DNA of 64,000 nt. Source: Pseudomonas agarici. GTDB lineage: Bacteria > Pseudomonadota > Gammaproteobacteria > Pseudomonadales > Pseudomonadaceae. The notes below the pieces were generated by a model. It was given only the letters and a program-made list of their open reading frames with translations, was not told the DNA's origin and ran no database searches. The DNA is taken from NCBI RefSeq assembly GCF_900109755.1, contig NZ_FOAR01000001.1, forward strand, positions 248,001 to 312,000. The letters are read 5' to 3'. The first letter of the stretch is position 1; each line of letters starts with the position of its first letter. Shown one piece after another: positions 52,002 to 63,658 of the stretch. A program made the translations under genes and the position numbers.

Positions 52002-53101
52002 TATTCCTCCTGCCGTTGGGTGGCCGGTGCAACCGCGGAGGGCTGGCTGGCCGGTGGCTGGGTAGCCGCGGGTTTGACGATGACGGGCTTGGAGGCCGGT
52101 GTCGCATGAGTCGGTGCATGGGGGTTGGTGCTGGCGCCATGAGCGGGCGGCTTGCCCGCCACAGCCGGCGCTGCTGGTGGCGCGATCGCTGCTGGGGTTG
52201 CCGGGGCTGCCACCGGTTTGGGCACGGTAGCCGGTATGATCGGGGCGCCGTCACCCTGCTTGTCGGCTTCCTGGGCCTGGGCCGCTTCGTTAGCACGCTC
52301 CTCCGGGGTGCGACTGTCGCTGAACACCAGCAACAGATAACGGCTGCGGTTCAAGGCCGCAGTCGGCACTGCACGAACAATGGCGAAAGGCTGCCCAGAG
52401 TCGTGAATCACCTCCTTGACCGTCGCCACCGGATAACCGGCCGGGAATCGCTGGCCCAGGCCGGAGCTCACCAGCAGGTCGCCTTCCTTGATGTCGGCGG
52501 TGTCGGCGACATGGCGCAGTTCCAGACGTTCGGGGTTGCCAGTCCCGCTGGCAATCGCGCGCAGGCCGTTGCGATTGACCTGCACCGGGATGCTGTGGGT
52601 GGTATCGGTCAGCAACAAGACCCGGGAAGTGTACGGCATCAACTCGACCACCTGGCCCATCAGGCCACGGGCATCGAGTACCGGTTGCCCGAGCACCACA
52701 CCGTCGCGTTCACCCTTGTTGATGATAATGCGATGGGTGAAGGGGTTGGGGTCCATGCCGATCAGCTCGGCCACTTCGACCTTCTCGTTGACCAGCGCAG
52801 AGGAGTTGAGCAATTCGCGCAGGCGCACATTCTGCTCGGTCAAGGCCGCGAGTTTCTGCAAGCGCCCTTGTAACAGCAGGTTCTCGGTCTGGAGTTTTTC
52901 ATTCTCGGCGACCAATTCGGTACGACTGCCGAACTGGCTGGCCACACCTTGCCACAACCGTTGCGGAAGATCGGTGATCCAGTATGACTGCATCAACACC
53001 AGCGACATCTGGCTGCGCACCGGCTTGAGCAGCGTGAAACGGGCATCGACCACCATCAGCGCGACCGACAGCACGACCAGCACCAACAAGCGCACGCCCA
53101 A
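52001..53101 (-). CDS. mreC: Rod-shape protein MreC with Pro/Ala-rich tail
   Basis: 366 residues. One N-terminal membrane helix (about 3-20), a coiled coil (about 65-95: ENEKLQTENLLLQGRLQ), then the periplasmic beta domains to about 270. The last 85 or so residues are low-complexity Pro/Ala/Thr and longer than in E. coli MreC. MreC activates PBP2 during sidewall growth. Confidence 0.94.
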   Translation of the reverse strand: MGVRLLVLVVLSVALMVVDARFTLLKPVRSQMSLVLMQSYWITDLPQRLWQGVASQFGSRTELVAENEKLQTENLLLQGRLQKLAALTEQNVRLRELLNSSALVNEKVEVAELIGMDPNPFTHRIIINKGERDGVVLGQPVLDARGLMGQVVELMPYTSRVLLLTDTTHSIPVQVNRNGLRAIASGTGNPERLELRHVADTADIKEGDLLVSSGLGQRFPAGYPVATVKEVIHDSGQPFAIVRAVPTAALNRSRYLLLVFSDSRTPEERANEAAQAQEADKQGDGAPIIPATVPKPVAAPATPAAIAPPAAPAVAGKPPAHGASTNPHAPTHATPASKPVIVKPAATQPPASQPSAVAPATQRQEE

Positions 53102-53217
53102 TGAGGGGCCTTTGGCGAAAAGCGGTTTAATAAGCCGCTCCTCCCAGGCAATGAGTCATTTTATTCATGCGGCATCAAACCGGCCTGGATGAAGATTGAC
53201 AGAAGATAAACGCAACA

Positions 53218-53239
53218 GGCAGCACTGCAAAGTGCTGCC
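53218..53239. terminator. Hairpin between mreB and mreC
   Basis: GGCAGCACT (53218-53226) pairs perfectly with AGTGCTGCC (53231-53239), loop GCAA. No T-run. It may lower mreC expression relative to mreB. Confidence 0.5.
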
Positions 53240-53274
53240 CGTGAACGGAACATCATAGATGCCTGCCAGCGAAC

Positions 53275-54402
<1,128 letters not shown>

Positions 54403-54520
54403 TTAGGCGTTTTTCTGAGCACCATTCCATACAATCGCGGCCATGTGACCGCAAAAATGCGGTAGTGTTCCGCTAATCTAACACAGACAGCTTCCATTTT
54501 ATTTTCCACTGGAGATTCCC

Positions 54521-54808
54521 ATGGCGCTTGACCGCTCCGATGTGGAAAAAATCGCTCATCTGGCCCGCCTGGGCCTGGTTGAAGCCGATCTTCCACAGAC
54601 TACCGAAGCCCTGAACAGCATTCTGGGTCTGGTCGACCAGATGCAGGCTGTCGATACCGATGGTATCGAACCCCTTGCCCACCCCCTGGAAGCGAGCCAA
54701 CGCCTGCGCGCAGACGCCGTCACCGAGCGAAATAATCGCGAGGCCTATCAGTCCATCGCACCAGCGGTCGAAAACGGCCTGTACCTGGTTCCGAAAGTCA
54801 TCGACTAA
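54521..54808 (+). CDS. gatC: Asp/Glu-tRNA amidotransferase subunit C
   Basis: 95 residues. [13 protein letters not shown] and the end [12 protein letters not shown] are typical. It stabilises GatA. First gene of gatCAB, which amidates misacylated Glu-tRNA(Gln) and Asp-tRNA(Asn). Confidence 0.95.
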   Translation: MALDRSDVEKIAHLARLGLVEADLPQTTEALNSILGLVDQMQAVDTDGIEPLAHPLEASQRLRADAVTERNNREAYQSIAPAVENGLYLVPKVID

Positions 54809-54824
54809 AGGGAAAGAGCCTGCA

Positions 54825-56276
54825 ATGCATCAATTGACTCTGGCCGAGATCGCCCGCGGACTCGCCGACAAGAAGTTTTCCGCCGAAGAGCTGACCCGGA
54901 CCCTGCTGACGCGCATCGCCCAGCTCGATCCGAAGATCAACAGTTTTATCAGCCTCACCGAAGAGCTGGCGCTACAACAGGCCAAGGCCGCCGACGCACG
55001 GCGGGCCACTGGCGAGAACGGTGCCCTGCTCGGCGCGCCGATCGCCCACAAGGACCTGTTCTGCACCCAGGGCGTGCGTACCAGCTGCGGCTCGAAGATG
55101 CTCGACAACTTCAAGGCGCCCTACGACGCCACCGTGGTGACCAGACTGGCGGCTGCCGGCGCCGTGACGCTGGGCAAGACCAACATGGACGAATTCGCCA
55201 TGGGTTCGGCCAACGAGTCGAGCTACTACGGCAAGGTCAAGAACCCGTGGAACCTGGAACACGTGCCGGGCGGTTCATCCGGCGGTTCGGCAGCCGCCGT
55301 GGCGGCACGCCTGTTACCGGCCGCCACCGCGACCGACACCGGGGGCTCGATCCGCCAGCCGGCGGCGTTCACCAACCTCACCGGACTGAAACCGACCTAC
55401 GGGCGCGTTTCGCGCTGGGGCATGATCGCCTACGCCTCCAGCCTCGATCAGGGTGGCCCCCTGGCCCGCACCGCCGAAGACTGCGCGCTGCTGCTGCAAG
55501 GCATGGCGGGGTTCGACCCACAGGACTCCACCAGCATCGATGAACCGGTGCCGGACTACAGCGCAGGCCTGAATGACTCGATCCAGGGACTGCGCATCGG
55601 GGTACCGAAGGAATACTTCAGCGCCGGTCTCGACCCGCGCATCGCCGAACGGGTACACAACAGCCTCAAGGCGTTGGAGAAGCTTGGCGCGGTGATCAAG
55701 GACATCAGCCTGCCAAACAACCAGCACGCCATTGCGGCCTACTACGTGATCGCTCCAGCCGAGGCCTCGTCCAACCTGTCGCGTTTCGACGGCGTGCGTT
55801 TCGGCCATCGCTGCGCAAACCCGATAGACCTCCAAGACCTGTACAAACGCTCCCGTGGCGAAGGTTTCGGCAGCGAAGTGCAGCGCCGGATCATGGTCGG
55901 TGCCTACGCGCTTTCAGCCGGCTACTACGACGCTTACTACCTCAAAGCGCAGAAGATCCGTCGCCTGATCAAGAACGACTTCATGAGCGCCTTCAACGAC
56001 GTCGACATCATTCTCGGCCCGACCACGCCCAATCCGGCGTGGAAGATCGGTGCCAAGAACAACGATCCGGTCGCCGAATATCTGGAAGACTTCTACACCA
56101 TCACCGCCAACCTCGCGGGCCTGCCGGGCTTGTCCATGCCTGCGGGCTTCGTCGACGGCTTGCCGGTCGGCGTGCAATTGCTGGCCCCCTATTTCCAGGA
56201 GAGCCGTCTGCTCAACGTGGCGCACCAGTATCAGCTCAATACTGACTGGCACACCCGCACACCTGAAGGCTTCTGA
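54825..56276 (+). CDS. gatA: Asp/Glu-tRNA amidotransferase subunit A
   Basis: 483 residues from the ATG at 54825. Amidase-signature triad Lys76 (IAHKD), Ser151 and Ser175 (GGSSGGS...[11 protein letters not shown]). It releases ammonia from glutamine for GatB. 16 bases after gatC. Confidence 0.97.
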   Translation: MHQLTLAEIARGLADKKFSAEELTRTLLTRIAQLDPKINSFISLTEELALQQAKAADARRATGENGALLGAPIAHKDLFCTQGVRTSCGSKMLDNFKAPYDATVVTRLAAAGAVTLGKTNMDEFAMGSANESSYYGKVKNPWNLEHVPGGSSGGSAAAVAARLLPAATATDTGGSIRQPAAFTNLTGLKPTYGRVSRWGMIAYASSLDQGGPLARTAEDCALLLQGMAGFDPQDSTSIDEPVPDYSAGLNDSIQGLRIGVPKEYFSAGLDPRIAERVHNSLKALEKLGAVIKDISLPNNQHAIAAYYVIAPAEASSNLSRFDGVRFGHRCANPIDLQDLYKRSRGEGFGSEVQRRIMVGAYALSAGYYDAYYLKAQKIRRLIKNDFMSAFNDVDIILGPTTPNPAWKIGAKNNDPVAEYLEDFYTITANLAGLPGLSMPAGFVDGLPVGVQLLAPYFQESRLLNVAHQYQLNTDWHTRTPEGF

Positions 56277-56286
56277 GGAGAAACAC

Positions 56287-57732
56287 ATGCAATGGGAAGT
56301 CGTGATCGGGCTGGAGATTCATACCCAGCTCGCCACCCAATCGAAGATTTTCTCCGGCAGTTCGACCACCTTCGGCTCCGAGCCCAATACCCAGGCCAGC
56401 CTGGTTGACCTGGGCATGCCGGGGGTGCTGCCGGTACTGAACGAAGAAGCCGTGCGCATGGCCGTGAAATTCGGCCTGGCGATCGACGCCGAGATCGGCC
56501 AGCACAACGTGTTCGCCCGCAAGAACTACTTCTACCCGGACCTGCCCAAGGGTTACCAGATCAGCCAGATGGAGCTGCCGATCGTCGGCAAGGGCCACCT
56601 CGATATCACCCTGGAAGACGGTACGGTCAAGCGTGTCGGGATCACCCGCGCGCATCTGGAAGAAGATGCCGGAAAGAGCCTGCACGACGCCTTCAACGGT
56701 TTCACCGGTGTGGATCTGAACCGTGCAGGCACGCCGCTGCTGGAAATCGTCTCCGAGCCGGATATGCGCAGCGCCAAGGAAGCCGTGGCCTACGTCAAGG
56801 CGATCCATGCGCTGGTGCGCTACCTGGGCATCTGCGACGGCAACATGGCCGAAGGTTCGCTGCGTTGCGACTGCAACGTGTCGGTACGGCCCAAGGGTCA
56901 GGTCGAGTTCGGCACCCGCTGCGAAATCAAGAACGTCAACTCGTTCCGCTTCATCGAGAAAGCGATCAACACCGAAGTCCAACGGCAAATCGAGCTGATC
57001 GAAGACGGCGGCAAAATCATCCAGCAAACCCGCCTGTACGATCCGAACAAGGACGAGACCCGCGCCATGCGCAGCAAGGAGGAAGCCAACGACTACCGTT
57101 ACTTCCCCGATCCCGACCTGTTGCCTGTGGTCATCGAAGATTCGTTCCTTGATGAAGTCCGTACCAGCCTGCCGGAGCTGCCGCCACAGAAACGCGAGCG
57201 CTTCCAGTCCCAGTACGGTCTGTCGCTGTATGACGCTAGCGTACTGGCCTCAAGTCGCGAACAGGCGCAGTACTTCGAGCAGGTCGCGAGCATTGGCGGC
57301 GACGCCAAGCTGGCGGCCAACTGGGTCATGGTCGAGCTGGGCAGCCTGCTAAATAAGCTGGGCGTAGAAATCGACCAGGCGCCGGTAACTGCCGAGCAAC
57401 TGGGCGGGATGTTGTTGCGGATCAGGGACAACACCATCTCCGGCAAGATCGCCAAGACCGTTTTCGAAGCCATGGCTAACGGCGAAGGCAACGCGGATCA
57501 GGTGATCGAGGCTCGTGGCCTGAAGCAGGTGACCGACAGCGGTGCCATCGAGAAGGTCCTGGACGAAGTCCTCGCGGCCAATGCCGAGCAGGTCGAGCAA
57601 TACCGTGCGGCGGATGAAGCCAAGCGCGGCAAAATGTTCGGCTTCTTTGTCGGCCAGGCGATGAAAGCCTCCAAGGGCAAGGCCAACCCGCAACAGGTCA
57701 ACGAGCTGCTGAAAAGCAAACTCGAAGGCTGA
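56287..57732 (+). CDS. gatB: Asp/Glu-tRNA amidotransferase subunit B
   Basis: 481 residues from the ATG at 56287, with GAGGAGAAA upstream. [29 protein letters not shown] and the C-terminal YqeY-like helical domain are present. It binds tRNA, activates the acyl group and transfers ammonia to it. Confidence 0.97.
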   Translation: MQWEVVIGLEIHTQLATQSKIFSGSSTTFGSEPNTQASLVDLGMPGVLPVLNEEAVRMAVKFGLAIDAEIGQHNVFARKNYFYPDLPKGYQISQMELPIVGKGHLDITLEDGTVKRVGITRAHLEEDAGKSLHDAFNGFTGVDLNRAGTPLLEIVSEPDMRSAKEAVAYVKAIHALVRYLGICDGNMAEGSLRCDCNVSVRPKGQVEFGTRCEIKNVNSFRFIEKAINTEVQRQIELIEDGGKIIQQTRLYDPNKDETRAMRSKEEANDYRYFPDPDLLPVVIEDSFLDEVRTSLPELPPQKRERFQSQYGLSLYDASVLASSREQAQYFEQVASIGGDAKLAANWVMVELGSLLNKLGVEIDQAPVTAEQLGGMLLRIRDNTISGKIAKTVFEAMANGEGNADQVIEARGLKQVTDSGAIEKVLDEVLAANAEQVEQYRAADEAKRGKMFGFFVGQAMKASKGKANPQQVNELLKSKLEG

Positions 57733-57811
57733 TAGCGCTCAGGCGGGCTGGCACCACCTTTGTGGACAGTGCGCCACCGGGACGCGAAGCGGCCCTAAAA
57801 CCAATAATCTC

Positions 57812-57843
57812 GGTGCCTCAGACAGAACGAGGCACCTGGTTTT
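57812..57843 (+). terminator. Terminator after gatB
   Basis: GGTGCCTC (57812-57819) with GAGGCACC (57829-57836), loop of nine, followed by TGGTTTT; an AAAACCA at 57797-57803 can extend the stem. It lies in the 185-base gap between gatB and the RlpA-like gene. Confidence 0.65.
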
Positions 57844-57917
57844 ACGACGGCTTCGCAGCCGAACGGGGCAAACCCCTCGCCACCCTTGTTCTATCGCCGT
57901 ACCACCGAGGATATCCA

Positions 57918-58289
57918 ATGAAACGCCTGCTCGGCGCCTGCACCCTCCTCACCCTGCTGGCCGGTTGTGCCACCCACGACATCGACCCGCGTGGCTACGA
58001 CGAAACCGGCGTGGCGTCCTACTATGGTGCCCGCCACCACGGTAAGCGCACCGCCAGCGGCGAGCCGTTCGATCAGCACAGCCTGACTGCCGCCCACCGC
58101 CAACTGCCCTTCGGTACCCAGGTAAAAGTCACTAACCTCGCCAATGACCGCAGCGTCGTGGTGCGTATCAACGACCGCGGGCCTCATACCCGCGGGCGCC
58201 TGATCGATCTTTCACAGGAAGCGGCCAAACAGTTGGGTATGCTGCAAAGCGGCACCGCGCGTGTACGCGTGCAAAGCCTCAACGACTGA
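57918..58289 (+). CDS. RlpA-like lipoprotein (double-psi beta-barrel)
   Basis: 123 residues. Lipobox LLAGC with lipid-bearing Cys17, then a DPBB domain with GVASYYGARHHGKRTASG and RINDRGPHTRGRLIDLS. Similar to the septal lytic transglycosylase RlpA but without the C-terminal SPOR domain, so it probably does not localise by denuded glycan. Start ATG at 57918. Confidence 0.9.
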   Translation: MKRLLGACTLLTLLAGCATHDIDPRGYDETGVASYYGARHHGKRTASGEPFDQHSLTAAHRQLPFGTQVKVTNLANDRSVVVRINDRGPHTRGRLIDLSQEAAKQLGMLQSGTARVRVQSLND

Positions 58290-58314
58290 CTTTGGGAGTT
58301 GCATCATTTTCGGA

Positions 58315-59394
58315 TTGACCGCCCTGCCGCTATTGAGCCTGATCCAACTGCTCGGCGGCTTGTTGCTGCTAATTGTCGGCGCCGAACTGTTGGTGCGCGC
58401 CGCCGTGCGCCTGGCGGCCAGTCTGCGGGTACGTCCGTTGCTGATCGGCCTGACCATCGTCGCCTTCGGCAGCAGCGCGCCGCAGATGGCCGTCAGCCTG
58501 CAGGCGGCCCTGTATGAAAACGCCGATATCGCGGTCGGCAGCGTGATCGGTGGCAATATCTTCAACACCCTGGTGACCCTCGGCCTCTCGGCGTTGATCA
58601 TTCCTTTGCGGGTCTCGCGCCAGTTAATACGCCTGGATATTCCGCTGATGATCGTCGCCAGCCTACTGGTCTTCGGCCTGGCCTTCAACGAGGAGCTAAG
58701 CCGTTTGGACGGCGCGCTGATGCTGCTGATTTTCGTCCTTTACCTGGGACTACTGCTGCGCACTTCGCCATCCCGCCAACATGCCCATCATCCGCCCGAG
58801 CACGGCCATCAACGCCAGCACGCACCGTGGATCAGCTGTGTGATCCGGATACTGCTGGGCTTGGGACTGCTGGCGCTGGCCGGTCACTTGCTCCTGGATG
58901 CGGCGGTGGAAGTCGCCACCGAGCTGGGCTTGTCCGAGCGCATCATCGGCCTGACCGTGGTCGCTGTCGGCACTTCGCTGCCGCAATTGGCGACCTCGTT
59001 GATCGCCGCGTTCCGTGGCCAGCAGGGTATCGCCGTGGGCAATGTCATCGGCGCCAACCTGTTCAACCTGCTGGGGGTACTGGGCGTCACCGCGCTGATC
59101 GCCCCGGCGCCGCTATCGGTATCGCCCAACGCATTGTCGTTCGACCTACCGATTATGCTCGGTGTTGCGGCGTTGTGCTGGCCGGTGTTCTACTCCGGCT
59201 ATCGCATCACTCGCGCCGAGGGCCTACTGTTTCTCGGCCTGTACCTGGCTTATGGGCTGCACGTGATATGGTTTACCACCGGTATGCCAATGGCCCAGCG
59301 ACTGGAGCACCTGATGCTGTTTTTCATTCTGCCGGTGTTGTTGGCGTATCTGCTGTTCAGCACATTGAGAGCCTGGCGTCGCCAACACGCCTAG
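58315..59394 (+). CDS. Calcium/sodium:cation exchanger (CaCA family)
   Basis: About 359 residues from a TTG at 58315; an ATT at 58306 fits the GGGAG site better but is a rare start, and no suitable ATG exists. Ten or so membrane spans. The two inverted alpha repeats are plain: GLTIVAFGSSAPQMAVSL near residue 47 and GLTVVAVGTSLPQLATSL near 212. They are joined by a His-rich loop (HAHHPPEHGHQRQHA). Exports Ca2+ or another cation; the ion cannot be told from sequence. Confidence 0.85.
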   Translation: MTALPLLSLIQLLGGLLLLIVGAELLVRAAVRLAASLRVRPLLIGLTIVAFGSSAPQMAVSLQAALYENADIAVGSVIGGNIFNTLVTLGLSALIIPLRVSRQLIRLDIPLMIVASLLVFGLAFNEELSRLDGALMLLIFVLYLGLLLRTSPSRQHAHHPPEHGHQRQHAPWISCVIRILLGLGLLALAGHLLLDAAVEVATELGLSERIIGLTVVAVGTSLPQLATSLIAAFRGQQGIAVGNVIGANLFNLLGVLGVTALIAPAPLSVSPNALSFDLPIMLGVAALCWPVFYSGYRITRAEGLLFLGLYLAYGLHVIWFTTGMPMAQRLEHLMLFFILPVLLAYLLFSTLRAWRRQHA

Positions 59395-59421
59395 GAGCCA
59401 AGGCGCTGGCAGATCATAGCG

Positions 59422-60363
59422 CTAGATCCAACCCCCCCACTGCAACACGAAGATGCCGATATTGGTCGTGATCGCCGCCATCAGGGTGGTGATCACAATA
59501 ATCGCCGCCGCCAGCTCGTGATTGCCATTGGCCGCCCTGGCCATGACAAAACTGGCCGCCGCTGTCGGGCTGCCGAAGTAGAGAAACAGAATCCCCAGTT
59601 CCGCGCCGCGAAACCCATAGAGCCAGGCACCCAAGGTTGCAATGATCGGCAGGCTGACCATTTTCAGCAGGCTCGCACTCAGCGCCATATCACCGCTTTT
59701 ACGCAATGCCGCCAGGGACAGGGTACCGCCGATGCAGATCAATGCCAGCGGCAGAGTCATCTGCGCCAGGTAATTGCCGGAAGTCTCCAACCATCTGGGC
59801 AGGCCGATCTGAAAATAAGCAAAGGGCACCGCGGCAATCACACTGATGATCAGCGGATTGCTGAATACGCTTTTGCAGATGCTCCAGGGGTCGGATTTGA
59901 TCACCGGGCTGTAGACCGCCAGGACAATGGTCGACAGGGTGTTGTAGAACAGGATCACTAGCGCCGCGAGGATCGCTCCGAGGGAAATGCCGTAGTTGCC
60001 ATACAGGCTGGCCGCCAGGGCCAGACCGATCACCCCGTTGTTGCCGCGAAAGGCGCCCTGAGTGTAGATCCCGCGATCTTCCTTTGGGCAACGCCAGATC
60101 GCCCAGCCCCAGGCAGCGGCGAACCCTGCCAGCGTGGCAACCGCGAAATACCCCAGTACCGCAGGTTGCCAGGCTGAATGCAGGTCGGCGTGGAGGATTC
60201 CGAGAAACAGCAACGCTGGCATGTTGACGTTGAACACCAGTGCCGAAGCCATATGGATGAAGCTGTCGTTGATCCAGCCGATGCGCTTGAGCGCCACGCC
60301 CAGGAACAACATGGCGAAGACGGGCGCGGTGATGCTCAATGTAGCGAGAAAGATGGCCAGCAT
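59422..60363 (-). CDS. AEC-family transporter
   Basis: 313 residues with about ten hydrophobic spans in two halves, as in the auxin efflux carrier (AEC) superfamily. GAFRGNNGVIGLALAASLYG and the C-terminal GSPTAAASFVMARAANGN are the usual family blocks. A malonate- or dicarboxylate-type substrate is possible, not shown. Confidence 0.85.
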   Translation of the reverse strand: MLAIFLATLSITAPVFAMLFLGVALKRIGWINDSFIHMASALVFNVNMPALLFLGILHADLHSAWQPAVLGYFAVATLAGFAAAWGWAIWRCPKEDRGIYTQGAFRGNNGVIGLALAASLYGNYGISLGAILAALVILFYNTLSTIVLAVYSPVIKSDPWSICKSVFSNPLIISVIAAVPFAYFQIGLPRWLETSGNYLAQMTLPLALICIGGTLSLAALRKSGDMALSASLLKMVSLPIIATLGAWLYGFRGAELGILFLYFGSPTAAASFVMARAANGNHELAAAIIVITTLMAAITTNIGIFVLQWGGWI

Positions 60364-60434
60364 GCCTTGGGAACCCGTTGCCTGTCGTCAGGTAAACAAT
60401 GATGCGAATGATACGGCAAGCGTCCTTCTGGCGC

Positions 60435-60908
60435 TCAATCGAACTGCGCGCGCATCCAGGCTTGGTAGGCGCCGACACCCGCCTCGCCTTCACGCGGCGC
60501 CCAGGCCGCCCGCTCGCCATCGGCTACCGGGCGATAAGGGCCTGCCTTGCACTCGAACATCACGCTGTCGATTTCCAGGACCACCAGGCCATGGAACATC
60601 CCCGCAGGGAGATCCACGCCAGGGCAATCGCCACCGGCCCGCAACACCCGCTTGTCCAGCAGCGCGCCGGCCTCATCGAACACCAACAGACCCAGAGCTC
60701 CCTTGAGCACCAACAGGGTTTCTGCCTTGTCCGCACTGAGGTGCCGATGAGGTGGAATATAAGTGTTCGGTTGCAAGCCGACCGCCAGACGATGGCACGG
60801 TTCATCCATCTGATGAAAGTTGTGGTGCGCTCGCCCGCGCGCACTGGTCGCGGCCCTGCCGGCCAGGTCGGCAAACAACGCTTGGTCGAGAAAGCTCGGC
60901 GCGGTCAT
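60435..60908 (-). CDS. WbuC-family cupin metalloprotein
   Basis: 157 residues. Cupin core with PPHRHLSADKAETLLVLKG (metal ligands) and the PAGMFHGLVVLE second motif. WbuC-type cupins occur near O-antigen genes in other bacteria; here it sits just after hpt (3 bases between). Function unknown. Confidence 0.82.
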   Translation of the reverse strand: MTAPSFLDQALFADLAGRAATSARGRAHHNFHQMDEPCHRLAVGLQPNTYIPPHRHLSADKAETLLVLKGALGLLVFDEAGALLDKRVLRAGGDCPGVDLPAGMFHGLVVLEIDSVMFECKAGPYRPVADGERAAWAPREGEAGVGAYQAWMRAQFD

Positions 60909-60911
60909 GGT

Positions 60912-61469
60912 TTACATGCCCTTGACAGCAAAGATGCCGGCGGCGTTACGCCAGTAGCCCTTGTAGTCCATGCCGTAGCCGAAGATATAACGGTCGATGC
61001 ACAGTAGGCCGACATAATCAGCCTTCAGGTCCGCGCGGGCCTTGCGGTCATGATCCTTGTCGATCAACACGGCCGTATGCACCTGACGGGCACCGGCGTG
61101 CTTGCAGAAGTCGATAATCGCCCCAAGGGTGTGACCTTCGTCGAGGATGTCATCGATGATCAGCACGTCGCGGTCAATGAACGAGATTTCCGGCTTGGCT
61201 TTCCAGAATAGCTCGCCGCCGCTGGTTTCGTTGCGATAGCGGGTCGCGTGCAGGTAAGACGCTTCCAGCGGGAAATCGAGGTAGGTGAGCAATTTGCCGG
61301 AGAAGATCAGGCCGCCGTTCATCACGCAAAACACCACCGGGTTGCGCTCGGCCAGTTCGGCATTGATCTGTGCGCCGACCCGGGCGATGGCCGCTTCGAC
61401 TTCATCATTGGTGTACAGGCAGTCGGCTTCGCGCATGACTTGACGGATATGTTCGAGATCGGCGGACAT
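60912..61469 (-). CDS. hpt: Hypoxanthine-guanine phosphoribosyltransferase
   Basis: 185 residues from the ATG at 61469, chosen because GGAGAG precedes it; an ATG at 61481 would add four residues. The PRPP motif is VLIIDDILDEGHTL. Salvages hypoxanthine and guanine. Divergent from upp. Confidence 0.93.
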   Translation of the reverse strand: MSADLEHIRQVMREADCLYTNDEVEAAIARVGAQINAELAERNPVVFCVMNGGLIFSGKLLTYLDFPLEASYLHATRYRNETSGGELFWKAKPEISFIDRDVLIIDDILDEGHTLGAIIDFCKHAGARQVHTAVLIDKDHDRKARADLKADYVGLLCIDRYIFGYGMDYKGYWRNAAGIFAVKGM

Positions 61470-61661
61470 GGCGCTCTCCATAAGGGGGTGCGGGAAAAGT
61501 CGGCAAAGGTACGCACCCCGAAAGGCCAGATCAAGCGTTTCTGAACTAGCGCAAACTTGACGAGCCGCTACCGTTGAGCTGAGTGGCCTGCGAACTTGAA
61601 CTCACGAACTCACCGTACAGACCACCCACGTACTACGCGTCTATAGGACATCTACCTCGGA

Positions 61662-61673
61662 TAGATTAATCTA
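61662..61673. repeat. Perfect 12-base palindrome upstream of upp
   Basis: TAGATTAATCTA, 36 bases before the upp start and followed by GGCCG and a T-run, in the 240-base hpt/upp gap (61470-61709). It could be an operator or part of a promoter; no PyrR-type element is seen. Nothing else recognisable is in the gap. Confidence 0.4.
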
Positions 61674-61709
61674 GGCCGTTTTTTTTGCCCGCCGCCGGAG
61701 CCTTTCCCC

Positions 61710-62348
61710 ATGCCCACCCGTGAGATCCGCCATCCGCTGATCCGTCACAAGCTCGGCCTTATGCGCCGCGCTGACATTAGCACGAAGAACTTCCGTGAGC
61801 TCGCCCAGGAAGTCGGCGCATTGCTGACCTATGAGGCGACCAAGGACCTGCCCCTCGAAACTTATGATATCGAAGGCTGGTGTGGCACCGTGCAAGTCGA
61901 GAAAATCGCCGGCAAGAAAATTACCGTGGTACCGATCCTACGCGCCGGCATCGGCATGCTCGAAGGTGTGCTCAGCCTGATTCCAGGCGCCAAGGTCAGC
62001 GCCGTGGGCGTGGCCCGCAACGAGCAAACCCTCGAAGCCCACACCTACCTGGAAAAACTGGTCCCGGAAATCGACGAGCGCCTGGCGATGATCATCGATC
62101 CGATGCTCGCCACCGGTGGGTCGATGGTTGCCACCATCGACCTACTGAAGAAAGCCGGTTGCAAGGACATCCGTGCGATGGTCCTGGTGGCGGCCCCCGA
62201 AGGCATCGCGGTGGTCGAGAAAGCCCACCCGGACGTGACCATCTACACTGCCTCCATTGATCGGCAACTCAACGAGCACGGCTACATCATCCCCGGCCTG
62301 GGCGATGCCGGTGACAAGATCTTCGGCACTAAGCAGAAGGACGCCTGA
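61710..62348 (+). CDS. upp: Uracil phosphoribosyltransferase
   Basis: 212 residues. PRPP loop [13 protein letters not shown] near residue 130 and the uracil-binding end [17 protein letters not shown]. It forms UMP from uracil and PRPP. One base before uraA, which imports uracil. Confidence 0.97.
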   Translation: MPTREIRHPLIRHKLGLMRRADISTKNFRELAQEVGALLTYEATKDLPLETYDIEGWCGTVQVEKIAGKKITVVPILRAGIGMLEGVLSLIPGAKVSAVGVARNEQTLEAHTYLEKLVPEIDERLAMIIDPMLATGGSMVATIDLLKKAGCKDIRAMVLVAAPEGIAVVEKAHPDVTIYTASIDRQLNEHGYIIPGLGDAGDKIFGTKQKDA

Positions 62349-62349
62349 C

Positions 62350-63621
62350 ATGCAGGAGGAGTTCAACGACCCGCTGTGGCGCACGGTACTGTCCGGCGCA
62401 CAAATGCTCTTCGTCGCTTTTGGCGCCCTGGTGTTGATGCCACTGATCACCGGCCTCGACCCGAACGTCGCGCTGTTCACGGCGGGCCTGGGGACCCTGC
62501 TGTTCCAACTGGTTACCGGGCGTCAGGTACCGGTATTCCTCGCTTCGAGCTTCGCCTTTATCACCCCGATCATCCTCGCCAAGGGCCAATTCGGCCTCGC
62601 GGCGACCATGGGCGGGGTGATGGCGGCCGGTTTCGTCTACACCTTCCTCGGCCTGGCGGTGAAGATCAAGGGCAGCGGTTTTATCGACCGACTGCTGCCA
62701 CCGGTGGTGATCGGCCCGGTGATCATTTCCATCGGCCTGGCCATGGCGCCGATTGCCGCGAACATGGCGATGGGCAAGGCCGGCGACGGCGCCGAGCTGA
62801 TCCATTACCAGACCGCGATGATGATCTCGATGCCGGCGCTGCTGACCACGCTGATCGTGGCGGTGTTCGGCAAAGGCATCTTCCGTCTGGTGCCGATCAT
62901 TTCCGGGGTCCTGGTGGGGTTTGCCATGTCGTTCTACTTCGGCGTGGTCGATACCGCGAAAATCGCCACCGCGCCTTGGTTCGCCCTGCCGCACTTCACC
63001 GCACCGGAATTCAACTGGCAGGCGATCCTGTTCATTGTACCGGTAGCGCTGGCCCCGGCCATCGAGCATATCGGCGGGGTGATCGCGGTGGGCAGCGTGA
63101 CCGGTCGCGACTACCTGAAGAAACCGGGACTACATCGCACCCTGTTAGGTGATGGGATCGCCACTACGGCAGCCGGCCTGTTCGGCGGCCCTCCTAACAC
63201 CACCTATGCCGAAGTGACCGGCGCGGTGATGCTGACCAAAAACTACAACCCGAAAATCATGACTTGGGCAGCGATTTTCGCCATCAGCCTGGCATTTATC
63301 GGCAAGTTCGGCGCACTGCTGCAAAGCATTCCGGTGCCGGTGATGGGTGGAATTCTTTGCCTGCTGTTCGGCTCGATTGCCGCAGTGGGAATGAACACCC
63401 TGATCCGCCACCAGATCGATCTGGGCGAAGCACGCAATCTGGTCATTGTTTCGGTAACCCTGGTGTTTGGCATCGGCGGCGTGCTGGTGGGCACCGGCAC
63501 CGGACCGGACGACTTCGGCCTCAAGGGCATCGCGCTGTGTGCCGTGGTGGCGATTGCGCTGAATCTGTTGCTGCCAGGCAATGACAACTGGAGGCAGAAG
63601 AAGGCGCACGAGCCGTTGTAG
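62350..63621 (+). CDS. uraA: Uracil permease (NCS2 family)
   Basis: 423 residues from the ATG at 62350. About 14 spans; the NCS2 motif is ALAPAIEHIGGVIAVGSVTGRD and the second is GLFGGPPNTTYAEVTGAV. Proton-coupled uracil uptake. Co-transcribed with upp. Confidence 0.95.
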   Translation: MQEEFNDPLWRTVLSGAQMLFVAFGALVLMPLITGLDPNVALFTAGLGTLLFQLVTGRQVPVFLASSFAFITPIILAKGQFGLAATMGGVMAAGFVYTFLGLAVKIKGSGFIDRLLPPVVIGPVIISIGLAMAPIAANMAMGKAGDGAELIHYQTAMMISMPALLTTLIVAVFGKGIFRLVPIISGVLVGFAMSFYFGVVDTAKIATAPWFALPHFTAPEFNWQAILFIVPVALAPAIEHIGGVIAVGSVTGRDYLKKPGLHRTLLGDGIATTAAGLFGGPPNTTYAEVTGAVMLTKNYNPKIMTWAAIFAISLAFIGKFGALLQSIPVPVMGGILCLLFGSIAAVGMNTLIRHQIDLGEARNLVIVSVTLVFGIGGVLVGTGTGPDDFGLKGIALCAVVAIALNLLLPGNDNWRQKKAHEPL

Positions 63622-63658
63622 TCAGACCCACGCGGACCATGGGAGCAGACCCCATCCC

